From NCBI GenBank assembly GCA_030490835.1, contig CM059972.1, positions 32,591,452 to 32,655,451 on the forward strand: DNA of 64,000 nt, in the 5' to 3' direction. A program made the translations under genes and the position numbers. A model generated the notes under the pieces. It was given only the letters and a program-made list of their open reading frames with translations, did no database searches and was not told the DNA's origin. Numbering within the stretch: the first letter of the stretch is position 1; each line of letters opens with the position of its first letter. Below, piece by piece: positions 13,401-24,481 of this stretch. Source of the DNA: Annona cherimola (Eukaryota > Streptophyta > Magnoliopsida > Magnoliales > Annonaceae).

Positions 13401-13867
13401 TTTCCACTGGTTAATAGTAGATCACTTGATAATTGTCTAGTATTGAACGGGAGAAATGCATTTAAATGGAAAAACGCTTGCTTACTGAGTTTCGACTCAC
13501 GTTTTGCTTTTCAAACCATAGATAGGTACAGCACAGGCCAAGAAGGAAAGGAAAAAAAAAGTACGAAGAAAATTTTATGATATGTTGATCTGTATATGGT
13601 ATGACTGAATTATATATGTATGAAATGATCAGGTTAAAATAACTTGTATTGTACAAAAACAAGTATGAATATTATTAATGATAATTGAGATTTGATGATA
13701 AGTATGTGTCTTTATGTGATGAAAGAAAAGAAAAAGAAAGAAAAAAATTGGACGAGATCGAATTAAGTACCCGCCGCGTTATCAAGGCAACAATCCTGAT
13801 TCACACTTACCAATCGACAAGATCTTGGAGTAAGGACAAATGTGACACCTTGGTTCGAGGCGCCACA
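10413..13867 (+). mobile_element. Tekay-type solo LTR with perfect TSD
   Basis: A 3455-bp LTR from TGTGAAACCC to GAGGCGCCACA. TSD TGGGG is perfect (10408-10412 and 13868-13872). It lies in the remnant Athila 3' LTR. Ordered internal signals: TATA box 11218-11227, purine-rich leader, GTAAGC at 11372, micro-exon-like segment 12085-12131 (47 nt) between TATAG and GTAAGC, a later AG at 13520-13521 before an AGGTACAG stretch, GC-rich island (about 13040-13140) and terminal hairpin block (about 13780-13803). No internal region is present. Confidence 0.93.
11218..11227 (+). promoter_or_regulatory. LTR TATA box
   Basis: TATAAATAGG, followed within about 15 bases by GGGACGTCC, the bZIP-type palindrome seen next to the TATA box in several LTRs of the window. 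Confidence 0.75.
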
Positions 13868-13997
13868 TGGGGTTAAGGTTTTAACCCTAACCCGAACTTT
13901 TATAACTCGTCCGAGTTGCGCTGTCCACAACTCACCGCCTAGGCGCCACTTACACGCTCCGTAAAATCCAGGATCTTCATCACGGCACCGGGGCGCC
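13868..13997 (-). repeat. Athila 3' LTR remnant, inner piece
   Basis: The stretch continues the LTR remnant after the solo LTR. It has CTAGGCGCCAC and GGGGCGCCATG words like those in the right-hand Athila LTR at about 51530-51660 (GGTGCCTGGGCGCC). It abuts integrase codons at about 13998, so the region between integrase and LTR (env-like space and PPT) was lost by deletion. Confidence 0.6.
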
Positions 13998-14583
13998 ATG
14001 TCAGCTGCCTTTCTGAATTCATCCAACTCATTAAGCTGCAGCAGTCGATGCTCCCCAGCTTGTTGCATGTCCAGTTTTAGCTTTTTGATTGCCCAATAGG
14101 TGTTATGCTCCAACTCAAGTGGCAGATGGCAAGCTTTTCAGTAAACCAGTTTATAAGGAGACATTCCAAACTGAGTTTTATATGCGATTCGATATGCCCA
14201 TAGCGCGTCATCCAACTTGATAGCCCAATCCTTGCGAGATGACCCAATTGTTTTCTCCAAAATTTGTTTCAGTTTTCTGTTGGCCGACTTGACTTGTCCA
14301 TTGGCTTGTGGATGATATGTTGTAGTCACCCTGTGGCGTACTCCATATTTGTTCAAGATCACCATGAATTGCCAGTTACAAAAGTGTGAACCTCCGTCAC
14401 TAATAATCATCCGTGGAGTGCCAAAATGCATAAATATTTCTTCTTCACGAACTTGAGAACCGTTTTAGCATCGTCCGCTGGAGTAGGTATTGCTTCAACC
14501 GATTTGGATACGTAATCCACTGCTACCAAAATATATTGATTGTCAAAAGAAAGGATGAAGGGTCCCATGAAGTCTATACCCCA
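13998..14583 (-). pseudogene. pol: Athila integrase, catalytic core and C-terminal part
   Basis: Read right to left: GIDFMGPF with the first catalytic Asp, ILVAVDYVSK, then, after a frame change near 14435, RMIISDGGSHF with the second Asp, then HPQANGQVKSANRK, where the third catalytic residue, normally Glu 35 residues after the second Asp, is Lys (a G-to-A type change). Next come DDALWAYR, FGMSPYKLVY, and in a third frame KACHLPLELEHNTYWAIKKL and LLQLNELDEFRKAA, the typical Athila integrase tail. Integrase would join element DNA to the chromosome; this copy is inactive by frameshift, stops and the Glu-to-Lys change. It is interrupted at 14584 by a SIRE-like solo LTR. Confidence 0.88.
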
Positions 14584-16183
14584 TGTTAGTCCCGAGTTGA
14601 TGGCAAAACCCAAGAGGGGAGGGGTGAATTGGGTATTTAAAAATTATATCTTAAACAGAAGCTTATCCCCGGATTAATCCAGTCCCCTTAATGGAGAAAT
14701 GAAATGGAAAGCAATATAAATAGCAGAAGTATAAATCAAGAACACAGGATTTTTATAGTGGTTCGGGCAACCTCCCTACTCCACTCTTCCAAGCTCACAC
14801 TCTTTGTGACTTGGGTTCCACTATTGTATTCTCTTAATACAATTAGAGCCACTGCTCTCTTCTAGATTCCAGCTCTAGGTGGCATCAACAAAACACAGCA
14901 CAAGTAGGTGATGAGTCACACTCCAATCACACACTACTTTGCTTATACTTGATCTTAGTTCCTCAAACTAAATCAAGTTTAACACATACAACAGAAAGAA
15001 TAGGAAAACTACACTTTACAGATGTGTAGAAGCAGTTTGGCGCAGAGAAGAACTTGTTGAAATGGCTTTGTATGATCAGTAGTTGAGCTCTTGCAGTTTG
15101 AAGCAAAGTTCTTCCTCTTTAGTTGGCTTGATCTCTTTTAAAGCTCTTGTAGATGGTAGTTTCTTAATGATTTTCAGCTACTTCCCTCGTCCACCATGAA
15201 TGCTATTTATAATTTTGGAGGGAATCCGAACGTTAGAGGGTAGGTGGCGCGCATTTAATGCGCCAACGTTCGAATAAATTCCGACCATTGCGACCCAAGT
15301 CGCATGTGGAGTCGACTTGGCCTGCGACTTGGCTTCCAAGTCGCACCTGGAGTCGACCTCGTGTGCGACTCCAGTTCTTCAGATTTCCAAGTCCGAGTCT
15401 GGGTCAACTTGGCCTTCAGTCCTCAACTCAAGTCGATCCTGGAGTCGACTTGGGTTGTGACTTGGCGTGGTCTTTTGCAAGAACACCTTGATCTTCTTGA
15501 ACTGGCTTGAACTTTGTAAAATTGGTCTTCATGACTTGGGTATTGCTTCATTTGGAATAAGCTTGAAGATTAGCTTTGGCCTTGATAGACTTGATTTGAA
15601 CTTTGAATATGAATCTTAGCTTTTGATCTTCAAGAAACTTCAGTTGCTTTTTGAGAATGAACTTTGCATCTTATTTGGATTTGATAAAGTCCAAATGGAT
15701 CCTTGGAATAAGCTTGAAACTTCAATCTTCAAGTCTGAACTCCTCAAGTCGAAGTTGGAGTCGACCTCGTCTGCGACTTCGCCCAAGTCGCACCTGGAGT
15801 CGACTTCGCCTGCGACTTCGTCATGTCCGTTTCCACTTTTTCAACTCTGGATGCTTGAAGTCGATGCTGGAGTCAACTTCGTCTGCGACTTGGTTTCCTA
15901 AGTCGCACCTGGAGTCGACTTGGCCTGCGACTTCACTTGCTTGTTTTCTATTTTCAATGCTATCCACCTTTTGCCATTTGAAGTCGCTTGTGAAGTCGAC
16001 TTAGGTATCGACTTCACCCCAAGTCGAAGTCCAAGTCGACTTGGTAATCGACTTGACTTCTTTGTTTTCCTTAAACACTTGGCAAACTCATTAGTACACT
16101 TTATATACTCAAATTAGTCTTTGTTTAATCATCAAAACTTATGCTTTGGTCAATTTGTTTTGTTTTGAACATTGTTTCCAACA
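14584..16183 (-). mobile_element. SIRE/Maximus-like copia solo LTR with perfect TSD
   Basis: A 1600-bp unit with TGTTAG...CCAACA ends and perfect TSD CCCCA (14579-14583, 16184-16188). Deleting it with one TSD restores VWGIDFMGPF in Athila integrase. Read on the minus strand it starts TGTTGGAAACAATG and has AAGTTTTGATGATTAAAC, then a TATA-like TTATAAATAGC near 15200, and ends in the C-rich TTCACCCCTCCCCTCTTGGG context, features I associate with Ty1/copia SIRE LTRs. Its U3 (about 15290-16060) holds GTCGAC-centred repeats. No internal coding region is present. Lineage is from memory of LTR ends, not from protein. Confidence 0.85.
15290..16060 (-). repeat. Degenerate GTCGAC-centred repeat array in copia LTR U3
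   Basis: Units of roughly 34 bases read AAGTCGCA, a short spacer, AGTCGACTT, a short spacer, TGCGACTT. Each unit is close to its own reverse complement. At least eight GTCGAC cores lie here, interrupted by a diverged stretch (about 15450-15740). The array is upstream of the predicted TATA box on the minus strand, so it would be in U3. Confidence 0.75.
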
Positions 16184-16188
16184 CCCCA

Positions 16189-17040
16189 TACATCAAATAT
16201 TTCTACTTCGATGACATTAGTTAGCGACATTTCATATCTCTTCGAGATATTACCCATACGCTGGCATTGATCGCACCTTTTAACATATAAATGGGCATCT
16301 TTGAATAACGATGGCCAATAAAACCCCAATTGGAGTACTTTTGCTGCAGTTTTGTCTCCTTGGAAGTGACCCCCATATGGTGATGAATGGTAGCTTTCCA
16401 GTATGGGTTCCCTTTCACATTCTAGAATACATCTCCTATATAGTTGATCTGGGCATTGTTTGAACAAAAATGGTTCATTCAAGAAATAATATTTCACTTC
16501 ATGGAGAAATTTCTTCCTTTGATGTGAGTTCATCTCCGGAGGCAATATTCCACTGACAATATAATTTACGAAATTTGCATACCATGATGGACTGCCTTGG
16601 GAGATTGAAAATAACTGCTCATCTGGGAATACTTCTCTGATTTGCTCCAAGTTTTGGCACGGCTGGTTTCTCTCGAGGCGGGATAAGTGGTCGGCAACTT
16701 GATTTTCAGCTCCCTTCCAGTCTTTAATTTCAAAGTCGAATTCTTGTAGCAATAAGACCCACCAGATCAAGCGCGACTTTACATCTTTCTTCTCAATCAG
16801 GTACTTAATAGTAGAATGGTCTGTATATACGATCACCTTGGTCCCCACCAGATATGCTCTGAATTTGTTAAATGCAAATACATTGCCAGTACTCCTTTTC
16901 TATTGTGGTGTAATTCAGCTACGCCTTATTCAAGGTTTTGCCGGCATAATAGATGGAGTGAAATACTTTGTTCTTCCTCTGGACTAACACTGCTCCCACT
17001 GCATAATCATTTGCATAGCACATTAATTCAAAAAGAAGGT
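16189..17040 (-). pseudogene. pol: Athila RNase H end and integrase zinc-binding domain
   Basis: The main frame (16848 down to the insertion at 16184) begins in RNase H ([34 protein letters not shown]), which removes RNA template during reverse transcription. It continues to the integrase HHCC domain: [13 protein letters not shown] supplies the His pair and [11 protein letters not shown] the Cys pair. It ends in VEIFDVWG, which continues across the copia LTR. Upstream (16849-17040) RNase H residues persist in other frames with stops. Confidence 0.85.
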
Positions 17041-17870
17041 TCCATTAAGGAGAGATAATGATTATCGCTGATACCAATCTTTTTTTCAGATCATTGAACA
17101 ATTGCATGCATTCATTGTCAAACTTGAATAATGCGTCCTTTTCTAGCAGCATACATAGCGGCTTGGCGACCTTTGAGAAGTCTTTAATGAATCTTCTGTA
17201 GAACCCCGCATGCCCCAAATAGCTGCGAATGCCTTTGATTGATGTGGGAGGAGGAAGTTTCTCGATTGTCTCGATTTTTGCTTTGTCGACTTCAATTCCC
17301 TGTTTGGAAATTCGGTGCCCGAGTACGATACCCTCTTGCACCATAAAGTGACATTTTTCCCAGTTGAGAACCAAGCTCGTGTCCTCGCAACACTGAAGCA
17401 TCTTGAAAAAATTTACAAGACATTCGTCATAGGAATTCCCAAATACGAAAAAATCGTCCATGAATACCTCCAGAAAGTCTTCCACCATATCAGTAAAGAT
17501 GACCATCATACAATGCTAGAATGTTGCTGGTGCGTTGCATATGCCTAATGGCATTCACCTGAATGCGAATGTGCCATATGGACATGTGAATGTGGTCTTC
17601 TCTTGGTCTTCAGGTACTATCATGATCTGGTTGTAGCCTGAATAATCATCTAGAAAACAATAGAACTCCCAACTTGCTAACTTATCCAGCATCTGGTCAA
17701 TGAATGGGAGCAGAAAGTGATCCTTCCTGGTATCTTTGTTCAGCTTCCGGTAGTCCATACAAACTCTCCAACTAGTAACTGTCATAGTTGGAATCAGTTT
17801 ATTATTCTCGTTGGAAACTACTGTCATTCCACCTTTCTTTGGGACACACTGCACCGGGCTGACTCAAGAA
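17041..17870 (-). pseudogene. pol: Athila reverse transcriptase
   Basis: RT copies element RNA to DNA. The minus strand shows VCMDYRKLNKDTRKDHFLLP, FLDDYSGYNQI, then FTCPYGTFAFR, a stop, MPLGICNAPATF, a stop, and EVFMDDFFVFG with the catalytic xDD box intact. After this come LVLNWEKCHFMVQEGIVLGH and GIRSYLGHAGFYRRFIKDFSK, the thumb and connection. Stops at the Arg or Gln codons and at a Trp codon (SSWVSP site near 17866) are C>T/G>A changes. Length and order are normal for Athila RT. Confidence 0.9.
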
Positions 17871-18840
17871 CTATCAGAGATTGGATATATAATGCCCGCG
17901 TCTAGCCATTTGATAACCTCCTTTTTAATCACTTCTTTCGTAATGGGATTCAGTCTTCTCTGCACTTCAATGGACGACCTGGAATTGTCCTCTAGTTGAA
18001 TTTTATGCATGTAGAAGGATGGGCTAATTCCTCTGATATCTGTGATGGTCCATCCTATAGTCTTTCCGTGGTTTCTGAGCACTTTGAGTAGTTTTTTTTC
18101 TTGAACGAGATCCAATGCAGAAGAAATAATAACTGAGAGTGAGGATTCAGCTCCCAGGTAAACATATCTTAGATGATTTGGCAAAGGTTTCAGCTCAAGA
18201 ATAGGTGGCTCTTCAATTGATGGCTTCATGTGTTTAAATGATTCTGGTTTAAGCTCCAGCGACTCGAATTTCTGCGGATATCGTGCAAAAGTTGGAGATT
18301 GCTGCAGATAACGTATCATCTCTATTGATTCTTCGTTAGCGTCATTGATTTCTCCAACTAATGATGCTTCCAAAATATCCTTATAAGAGGTGACTTGGAA
18401 TTTGTCTTGAACCGTCGAATCCACCATATCAATCATAAGGCACTCCTCTGGATCATTTGGTAGTTGCACCGCCTTGAACATGTTGAATGTGACTTGGTCG
18501 TTTTGCACCGGCATGGTTAGCTCTCTAGCTTGTACATCAATTATAGCCTTGCTTGTTGCAAGGAAAGGGCGACCTAGGGTAATTGGCACATCCCGATCTT
18601 CTTCATAATCCAGAATAAAGAAATCTGCTGGGAAGATGAACTTGTCTACTTTGACCAAAACATCTTCAATTATACCCTCCGGATATGTCATAGACTGATC
18701 CGCCAATTGCAATATTACTATCATAGGTTGAGCTTCCCCAATACCCAGCTTTCTAAATATTGATTTGGGCATTAGATTTATACTGGCTTCCAAATCATAG
18801 AGGGATTTCCCGAAGTACTAGTTTCCAATTTTACATGGGA
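17871..18840 (-). pseudogene. pro: Athila protease and linker to RT
   Basis: The frame from about 18830 down to 17866 has YDLEASINLMP, where the Athila protease active site is DLGASINLMP; the catalytic Asp is kept but Gly is changed to Glu. It continues with FRKLGIGE, LQLADQSMTYPEGIIEDVLVKV, PADFFILDYE, VPITLGRPFLATSKAIIDV and LTMPVQNDQVTFN, the aspartic protease core in full. The remaining 200 residues link to RT (ELKPLPNHLRYVYLG, GWTITDIRGISPSFYMHKI). This is the longest open Athila frame (over 300 codons). Confidence 0.9.
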
Positions 18841-19118
18841 TAGTAAAGCTCCCTGGATTCTTGAGCTTGGGCAGCAACTTTCTCTGCACCATGACACTAG
18901 TCTCCTCTATTGACGTCGTCGTTTCAAATTCTGTCAACAGCCTTTTCTTTGACAGAATGTCCTTCAAAAATTTGGCATAACTCGACACCTGCTCCAAGGC
19001 TTCGACAAGAGGTATATTTATAGGTAGTTGTTTCAATTCCTTCAAGAACGTTTTAAACTAACTCTCCTGTTTTTTCTTTGGAAGTCTTTAAGGAAATCGA
19101 GGAGGAGGCCTTTGATTA
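18841..19118 (-). pseudogene. gag: Athila Gag-Pro linker, cut by inner Tekay insertion
   Basis: The minus strand gives PPPRFP, a stop, RLPKKKQES, a stop, then LKELKQLPINIPLVEALEQ and VSSYAKFLKDILSKKR, typical of the Athila segment just before protease. It ends at 19118, where the inverted LTR of the inner Tekay element begins. The matching upstream Gag resumes at 38627 with several hundred bases missing in between. Confidence 0.82.
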
Positions 19119-22100
19119 TGTGGTACCCCCAACCCGAGCGTCACATCCTGAGCCTTACTCCGGGATCGTTATTGACTGGTAAACATGATCAGGATTGTTA
19201 TCCTATCACACGGCGGAATTTAATGGATATTTATCCATTTAATCATTATTCCTTAAGAGTTAATTTTATACTATTTTCCATCAAGTGCCCATTGAAGCCA
19301 TCTTTGCCCTGATATACATATTTTATATCCTATATAATCGTAGAAATTCACAACATGCTCATCATCCATTGTCATTTGTTCATAAAACATAAGTCATAAC
19401 ATAAATCACCTATTATCATCAAGATAACAAATACCAAGTCATTTTACAACCATTGGCTATAAGCAGCCCATATAAGAAATCATCAAGTTTTACATTCTTC
19501 CATGCCCAATTCATGCTTCTTTGTCATCTTCATTCTTTCACCTGTCTATGGGTTTGGAAAACAAAACGTGAGTTGAAAACTTAATAAGCAAGGTTTATAT
19601 TTTTCAGGCAACTCATTTTGAAGGCAACATTTTTCATTTAAAACATCATGGAAAGCAAAACCTTATACCCTCTTGAGGGTATATCATGAAAACATGATCC
19701 TTATACCCATCATGGGTATATCATGACAATGCAATACATCATGACATCATAAGATGGAAGCTAGCTAGGCGAACATCCATCTTTCGTCTTCTCCTATCTC
19801 AGGGAGGGCGCCGCCAGCCTTTGGCCTATTTAGCGACTTGGTCACACCAAAGGGGGATAATCGGTCCGCTTACACCTTTAAGGTGGACCTAATGCCTTGT
19901 GCACATGAACCATTCATCTTTGATATGCTAGCATGATTTTTCATTTATAAATTCATATGACCGTATTTTTCATAAATATTTAATAAACCAGTTATGCAAA
20001 TTAGTTAGCAATAAAATGATCATTTTAACACATATTGAACTAAGAAATGACCATCCATAAATACCTTAGAAATAAATTCTAATATCATTTGCTAAACAAA
20101 TCAAAGCAGTTAAAACATTATTTGCAACTATTTTAGAATAATTTAAAAATTTAGAAATTTGCTTGCTTACCTTGATCACGTTAGCTTTCCTGGTCAACCT
20201 TTTCTTTGCCTTTGCCTATAGATGTAAGAATGACATAGCATTCATATATTTTCCATTTGCTTGCATTCAACTTAGTTTTCCAACCCATTTTCATTAACAT
20301 TCACAACCCACTTGAATTCCAAGTCGGGTGTACATACACAGCATAACTTATGCATCATACTATTCATTACACTACATGTTCAATACCCATATATATATGG
20401 TAACATTCATATATATCATAACACATTCATTAATCACCATATGGAGGTTTATTACTCCCACTTATCATTTGTCACATATTTTTCATAATTCATACATTAT
20501 GCTCATTCTTAAGCACTTAGTTGATGTCCTAAACCTCATAAATTAATCCCAAAATTTGAGATTATCATTATTTTCCAAAACAGCAACATAATTCACATAT
20601 TTCATCATATTTTCATGCATTTTTTCATTTTAACAACTTACATAAACTGTTTATCATTTGTTTATGCCTATCTCTCGATACATGTTCATTTTATAACACA
20701 TATATGATGTGTTTTTTAAAATTTCTCAAATCAGCAACTTGCTATCTAATTCAGCATGATTAAACTCCTTAATCAAAACTTCATTTAGAGTATTTTTATG
20801 GAATTTTAATCCACTAATCATAGGGTTCTAGAACAGCAACTTTGGAACCTATTTTATACACTATCAATGTCCCTTTTGATATTATATCAAAATAGATTTT
20901 TAATCTCTAAATTCCCGTAACTAATCATACTTTTCTTAACCCAAATTTAGGGTATTATCACATATTCAAAGTTCATAAATTTGTTACTTGCAAAACATCA
21001 ACTTTTCATGCATGTAGGGTACCCTTCTTACCCTCTCTTTGGATGTCCCTATATATGCCCCTAAAATCAAATTTAGGGCAATCTTTTCCCAACCATTTTG
21101 AACGTCCAAAGTACCTTAGATTTTGAGTTTTTTACCCTCTAAATCATTCATAAATCATTTGGGCTAATTCATATATCATACATATCATAAAAAGGGTAAA
21201 AATCAGTTAAGTTGTAAACCCTAAGTTCCATCCTTTCTAGGGTTCATTTCTTATACCCAAATCAACATATATAATTTATTTAATCATGAATCATAACATA
21301 ATCATAATAATAACATCACATGTGGGTTTAAGAAAATTTCAGCTACTTTATCTACTCATATTCAACCCTAATCTCCATTTTCTTCCTCTTGAATCCTTGA
21401 TTTCATTCTTGTCATTCAATCCTCATTCAATACCCTAATCAAGGGAATCATGAATCATCCTCTAAGGGTTCATTATGAATCATATTCATGACTCATAAAT
21501 TGAGGTAGAAAACTAATTTTAAGTGATTCAAAATTCAAGATAAACTTACTTGAATTGAATCAAACTTGAACTCAACTTCTCTAACTTGAATACCTTGCTT
21601 CATTTTCCTTTTTCTTTCTCTTTTTCTCTCCTTTTTCTTACCCTTTTCTTGTTGGACAGGGACGTGCACAGGTGCTATGGTTTGGGGGTTTTGCTCCTTG
21701 AATTTTTTTTCTCTCAAACACCTCATATCATGTGGACGTCCCCCCTTATATAAGCTAGATTTTTCCAGCTTTATGGCCTCACTTGCCACATCAATTAAAG
21801 GATAATTTAAAGCATGTTTATCTCATTATTGACATGAAAAATTATTCTCCAAGTAAATTAGAAAGTTATCTTTGTAAAAATTCATCAAAATCTATTGCAT
21901 TGATGGCTATCAAGCTGTCCACCTAGGGACGTCCCATGTAACTGCTCCTTTTGCATTTTTTTCCACAAAATGCAGCTTTAATTTATGGACATTTAATTAC
22001 TTTAGCTATTAGCTTACTTAGCTGTCCATTTATCATTTTAAAAAAATCAGCAACAGCCCTTTGGACGTCCACCTCTCTTGTAGCCTCCCTTGTTGTCCAC

Positions 22101-23070
22101 ATTTCATCATGTCAACAAGGCCTTCATTTTGACATCTTTGACCACAATTTTCTACTCAGTTTAATTTTTCATTTACTTACCTTGATTCCCTAACTATTAT
22201 AGATATAAATTTTATATTAAAAATCACAAAAATCCATGTTTTAGTGCTCTTGGTCGTCCATGGGGTGCCACCTCCATGTACCTCCCTTGATCTAGCTCAT
22301 TAGCTCCTTAAATCCAACATTAATGCAGGATATTTTACATGGATTTTGTCATTTTAGGAAATTCATAAAATACCCTAGTATTTACCTCCTTTTGACGCCT
22401 CATTTTTGCCATTAATTATATAATTAATTTCTTTAACTTTAACATAAATGCAAGCTACTTTAAGGTGCAAAAAGTCAAAGGTACACACCTTTTTTTGTTT
22501 AGGCATAATCCCACCACACTTAGCTTAATCCAATCCTTTCATAACCTTGATCTCATAATTTTAACTGGTTATTTCAAATTTTGTCTCAATCCGACTTTTC
22601 TATCTCAAGTTATGATCATTTGAAATCATCTTTGGATTTTGGATGAAAATGATCAATTATCACCTTAATCCCACCAAAATTTTCATAATCCAACCTTTCC
22701 ATAAGATGGGGAACAAAATTTTGTGCGTACCCTTCAAATTTTATCTCAATTCGCCTTACCGGCGTCAAGTTATGATTTTTCTAGCATTTTTCAACTTAAC
22801 TCCATAATTATCCTTCTAATTCTCATTAATCACATCATGAAAATTAAATTAATTATTCATGGCACACTAATACTTTTCAATTCTCATTAGGACATTTTAA
22901 TCATATTGACCCATATCGACTTATAATCATCATTCCTAACCATTTGCCCTAATTGCAATAAATCATCAAAATTGCAAAGAAAATCATTCATAATTTAATC
23001 AAATCATATATGAATCATACTCATATGTCAAATGCATATACATGAATCATATGTGGGTCAGAGTTTCACA
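19119..23070 (-). repeat. 3' LTR of inner Tekay-type element
   Basis: Complete LTR of 3952 bp. On the plus strand it opens TGTGGTACCCCC (family end in reverse) and closes GAGTTTCACA, immediately followed by a reversed PPT. Reversed signals: terminal hairpin block (about 19170-19210), GC-rich island (about 19790-19900), micro-exon-like segment 20171-20215 (45 nt), GTAAG-like site near 21548, pyrimidine-rich (purine on minus) stretch 21590-21660, TATATAAGG near 21747 next to GGACGTCC. Relative to the 5' LTR it keeps about 240 bases (near 20960-21200) that the other lost. Confidence 0.9.
21744..21754 (-). promoter_or_regulatory. LTR TATA box (TATATAAGG type)
   Basis: On the minus strand CTTATATAAGG is followed by GGGGACGTCC. 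The 5' LTR has the same arrangement near 37418-37428. This second LTR subtype uses TATATAAGG instead of TATAAATAGG, but keeps the adjoining GACGTC palindrome in the 3' LTR. Confidence 0.65.
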
Positions 23071-23091
23071 ATCCTCCCCCCTTAAAATAGG
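23071..23091 (-). other. Polypurine tract of inner Tekay element
   Basis: The minus strand reads TTTTAAGGGGGGAGGAT directly before the 3' LTR start TGTGAAACTC. It primes plus-strand DNA synthesis. The outer element has the equivalent TAAGGGGGAGAGGAT at 53191-53205. Confidence 0.85.
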
Positions 23092-23700
23092 TTTCGTCCC
23101 GAAACTATCTATTCTTTAAACAATTTGGGGTATTTCCTTTCTACTTCTTCTTTTAACTCTCATGTAGCTTCGCTTTCGGAATACCGGTTCCATTGAACCT
23201 TTACATATTCGATTTCTCTATTCCGAAGCTTCTGTATCTTATGATCCAAGTTTCTAACTGGTCTTTCCTCGTAGTTCAAATGATCCTAGATCAGTAGGTT
23301 TTCTACTACCAGTATATGGTTGGATCTGAGATATATTTCCTAAGCATAAAAATATGGAAAAAATTATGAACTAAGACTAGTGCAAGAGGTAAAACTATTC
23401 TATAGGCCAATTTTTCAATCTTCTCCAACACTTCAAATGGTCCAATGTACGTGGGATTCAGCTTGCCTCTTTTTTGAAATCTTGTAACTCCTTTGAATGG
23501 TATGACTTTTATAAACACATGTTCGCCAACTTGGATATTCGAATCCTTTCTTTTACAATCTGTGTAACTCTTTTGCTGACTTTGGGCTGTGAGTATACAC
23601 TGGCGAATGACCTGTACCTTGTCTGCCATTCGTTGAGACAAATCTGGGTCTAGCTTTTTCTCTCCAACTTCATCCTAGTTTAATGGCATTCAACACCGCA
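23092..23700 (-). pseudogene. pol: Tekay-type integrase end and pol C-terminal domain
   Basis: The frame 23641-23306 reads SQRMADKVQVIRQC, AQSQQKSYTDCKRKDSN, VGEHVFIKVIPFKGV, GPFEVLEKIEKLAYRIVLP and FHIFMLRKYISDPTIYW, the C-terminal part of chromovirus integrase. Beyond it, in broken frames, lie IRYRSF, then residues matching the plus-strand ending VTWELKEKVEKKYP and FRDEAYYKG. This tail is where chromoviruses carry a chromodomain-type module; the divergent Tekay form is likely, not proven. Confidence 0.82.
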
Positions 23701-24481
23701 GTCCGTACAATGCTTCAAATGGAGTCATTTGAATACTAGACTTATAGCTGTTATTGTACGTAAACTCTGCTATAGGTACATATTCATGCCACGAACCTCC
23801 AAATTCCAATGTACACATACGGAGCATGTCCTCGATAATTTGATTTACTCGCGCCGTTTGTCCACCTGATTAGAGATGAAAAGCTGTACTAAACTTAAGT
23901 TGGGTGCCTAGGGTTTCGTATAAACTTTTTCAAAATCAAGATGTGAATGTCGCGTCTCGATAAAAAACTATTGACTTAGGCACTCCATGGAGTCTTACTA
24001 TTTCTTTATAGTATACTTTAGCCAACCTTTCTGCTGTGTAACTCCTCTTTATAGGTATAAAGTAAGCAATCTTGGGTAACTGATCTACTATAACCCATAT
24101 AGAGTCATTTCCTGCCTAAGTCTTGGATAATCCTTCGACGAAATCTATTGTAATATCGTCCCACTTCCATTCAGGAACTTCCAAAGATTGTAACTTTCTA
24201 CATATCCATTGGTGATCGACTTTCACCTTTTGACAAGTTAAGCACTTAGCTACGTATTCAGCGATCTCTCTTTTTATGTTATTCCACCAATATGCTTTCT
24301 TGAGATCTTGATACATCTTAGTGCTTCCCGGATGAATGAAAAATGGTGAAAAATGTGCCTCTTTGAGTATCTGTTCCTTCAACTCTGCTGTATTAGGTAT
24401 GCAAAGGCGGCCTTTATACCGGTACATACCTTGTTCATCAACAGCAAATTTAGTCAACCTCTTTTTCTTCATCTTTTTCAC
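23701..24481 (-). pseudogene. pol: Tekay-type integrase, zinc-binding domain and core
   Basis: The frame 24481-24116 gives GMYRYKGRLCIPN, EAHFSPFFIHPGSTKMYQDL (His pair), KCLTCQKVKVDHQ (Cys pair) and WDDITIDFVEGLSKT (first catalytic Asp). Farther left, with stops and shifts, the core continues with VIVDQL, GVPKSIVFYRD in place of the usual SIVSDRD, SGGQTARVNQIIEDMLR, GSWHEYVPIAEFTYNNSY and PFEALYG. Many stops are present; inactive. Confidence 0.85.

Noticed and set aside
13200..13580. Plus-strand open frame of 126 codons in an LTR
   Set aside because: The frame is broken in the sister LTR at 42119-45678 and crosses the presumed intron end.
15258..16004. Open frames in the GTCGAC array
   Set aside because: They are repeat-translated peptides (repeats of VDL, ESTS) inside a copia LTR, with no start or end conservation.
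14584..16183. DNA transposon with TGTTGG/CCAACA inverted ends
   Set aside because: The 5-bp TSD, TG...CA ends, internal TATA box and C-rich end fit a solo LTR better; inverted similarity is limited to six bases.
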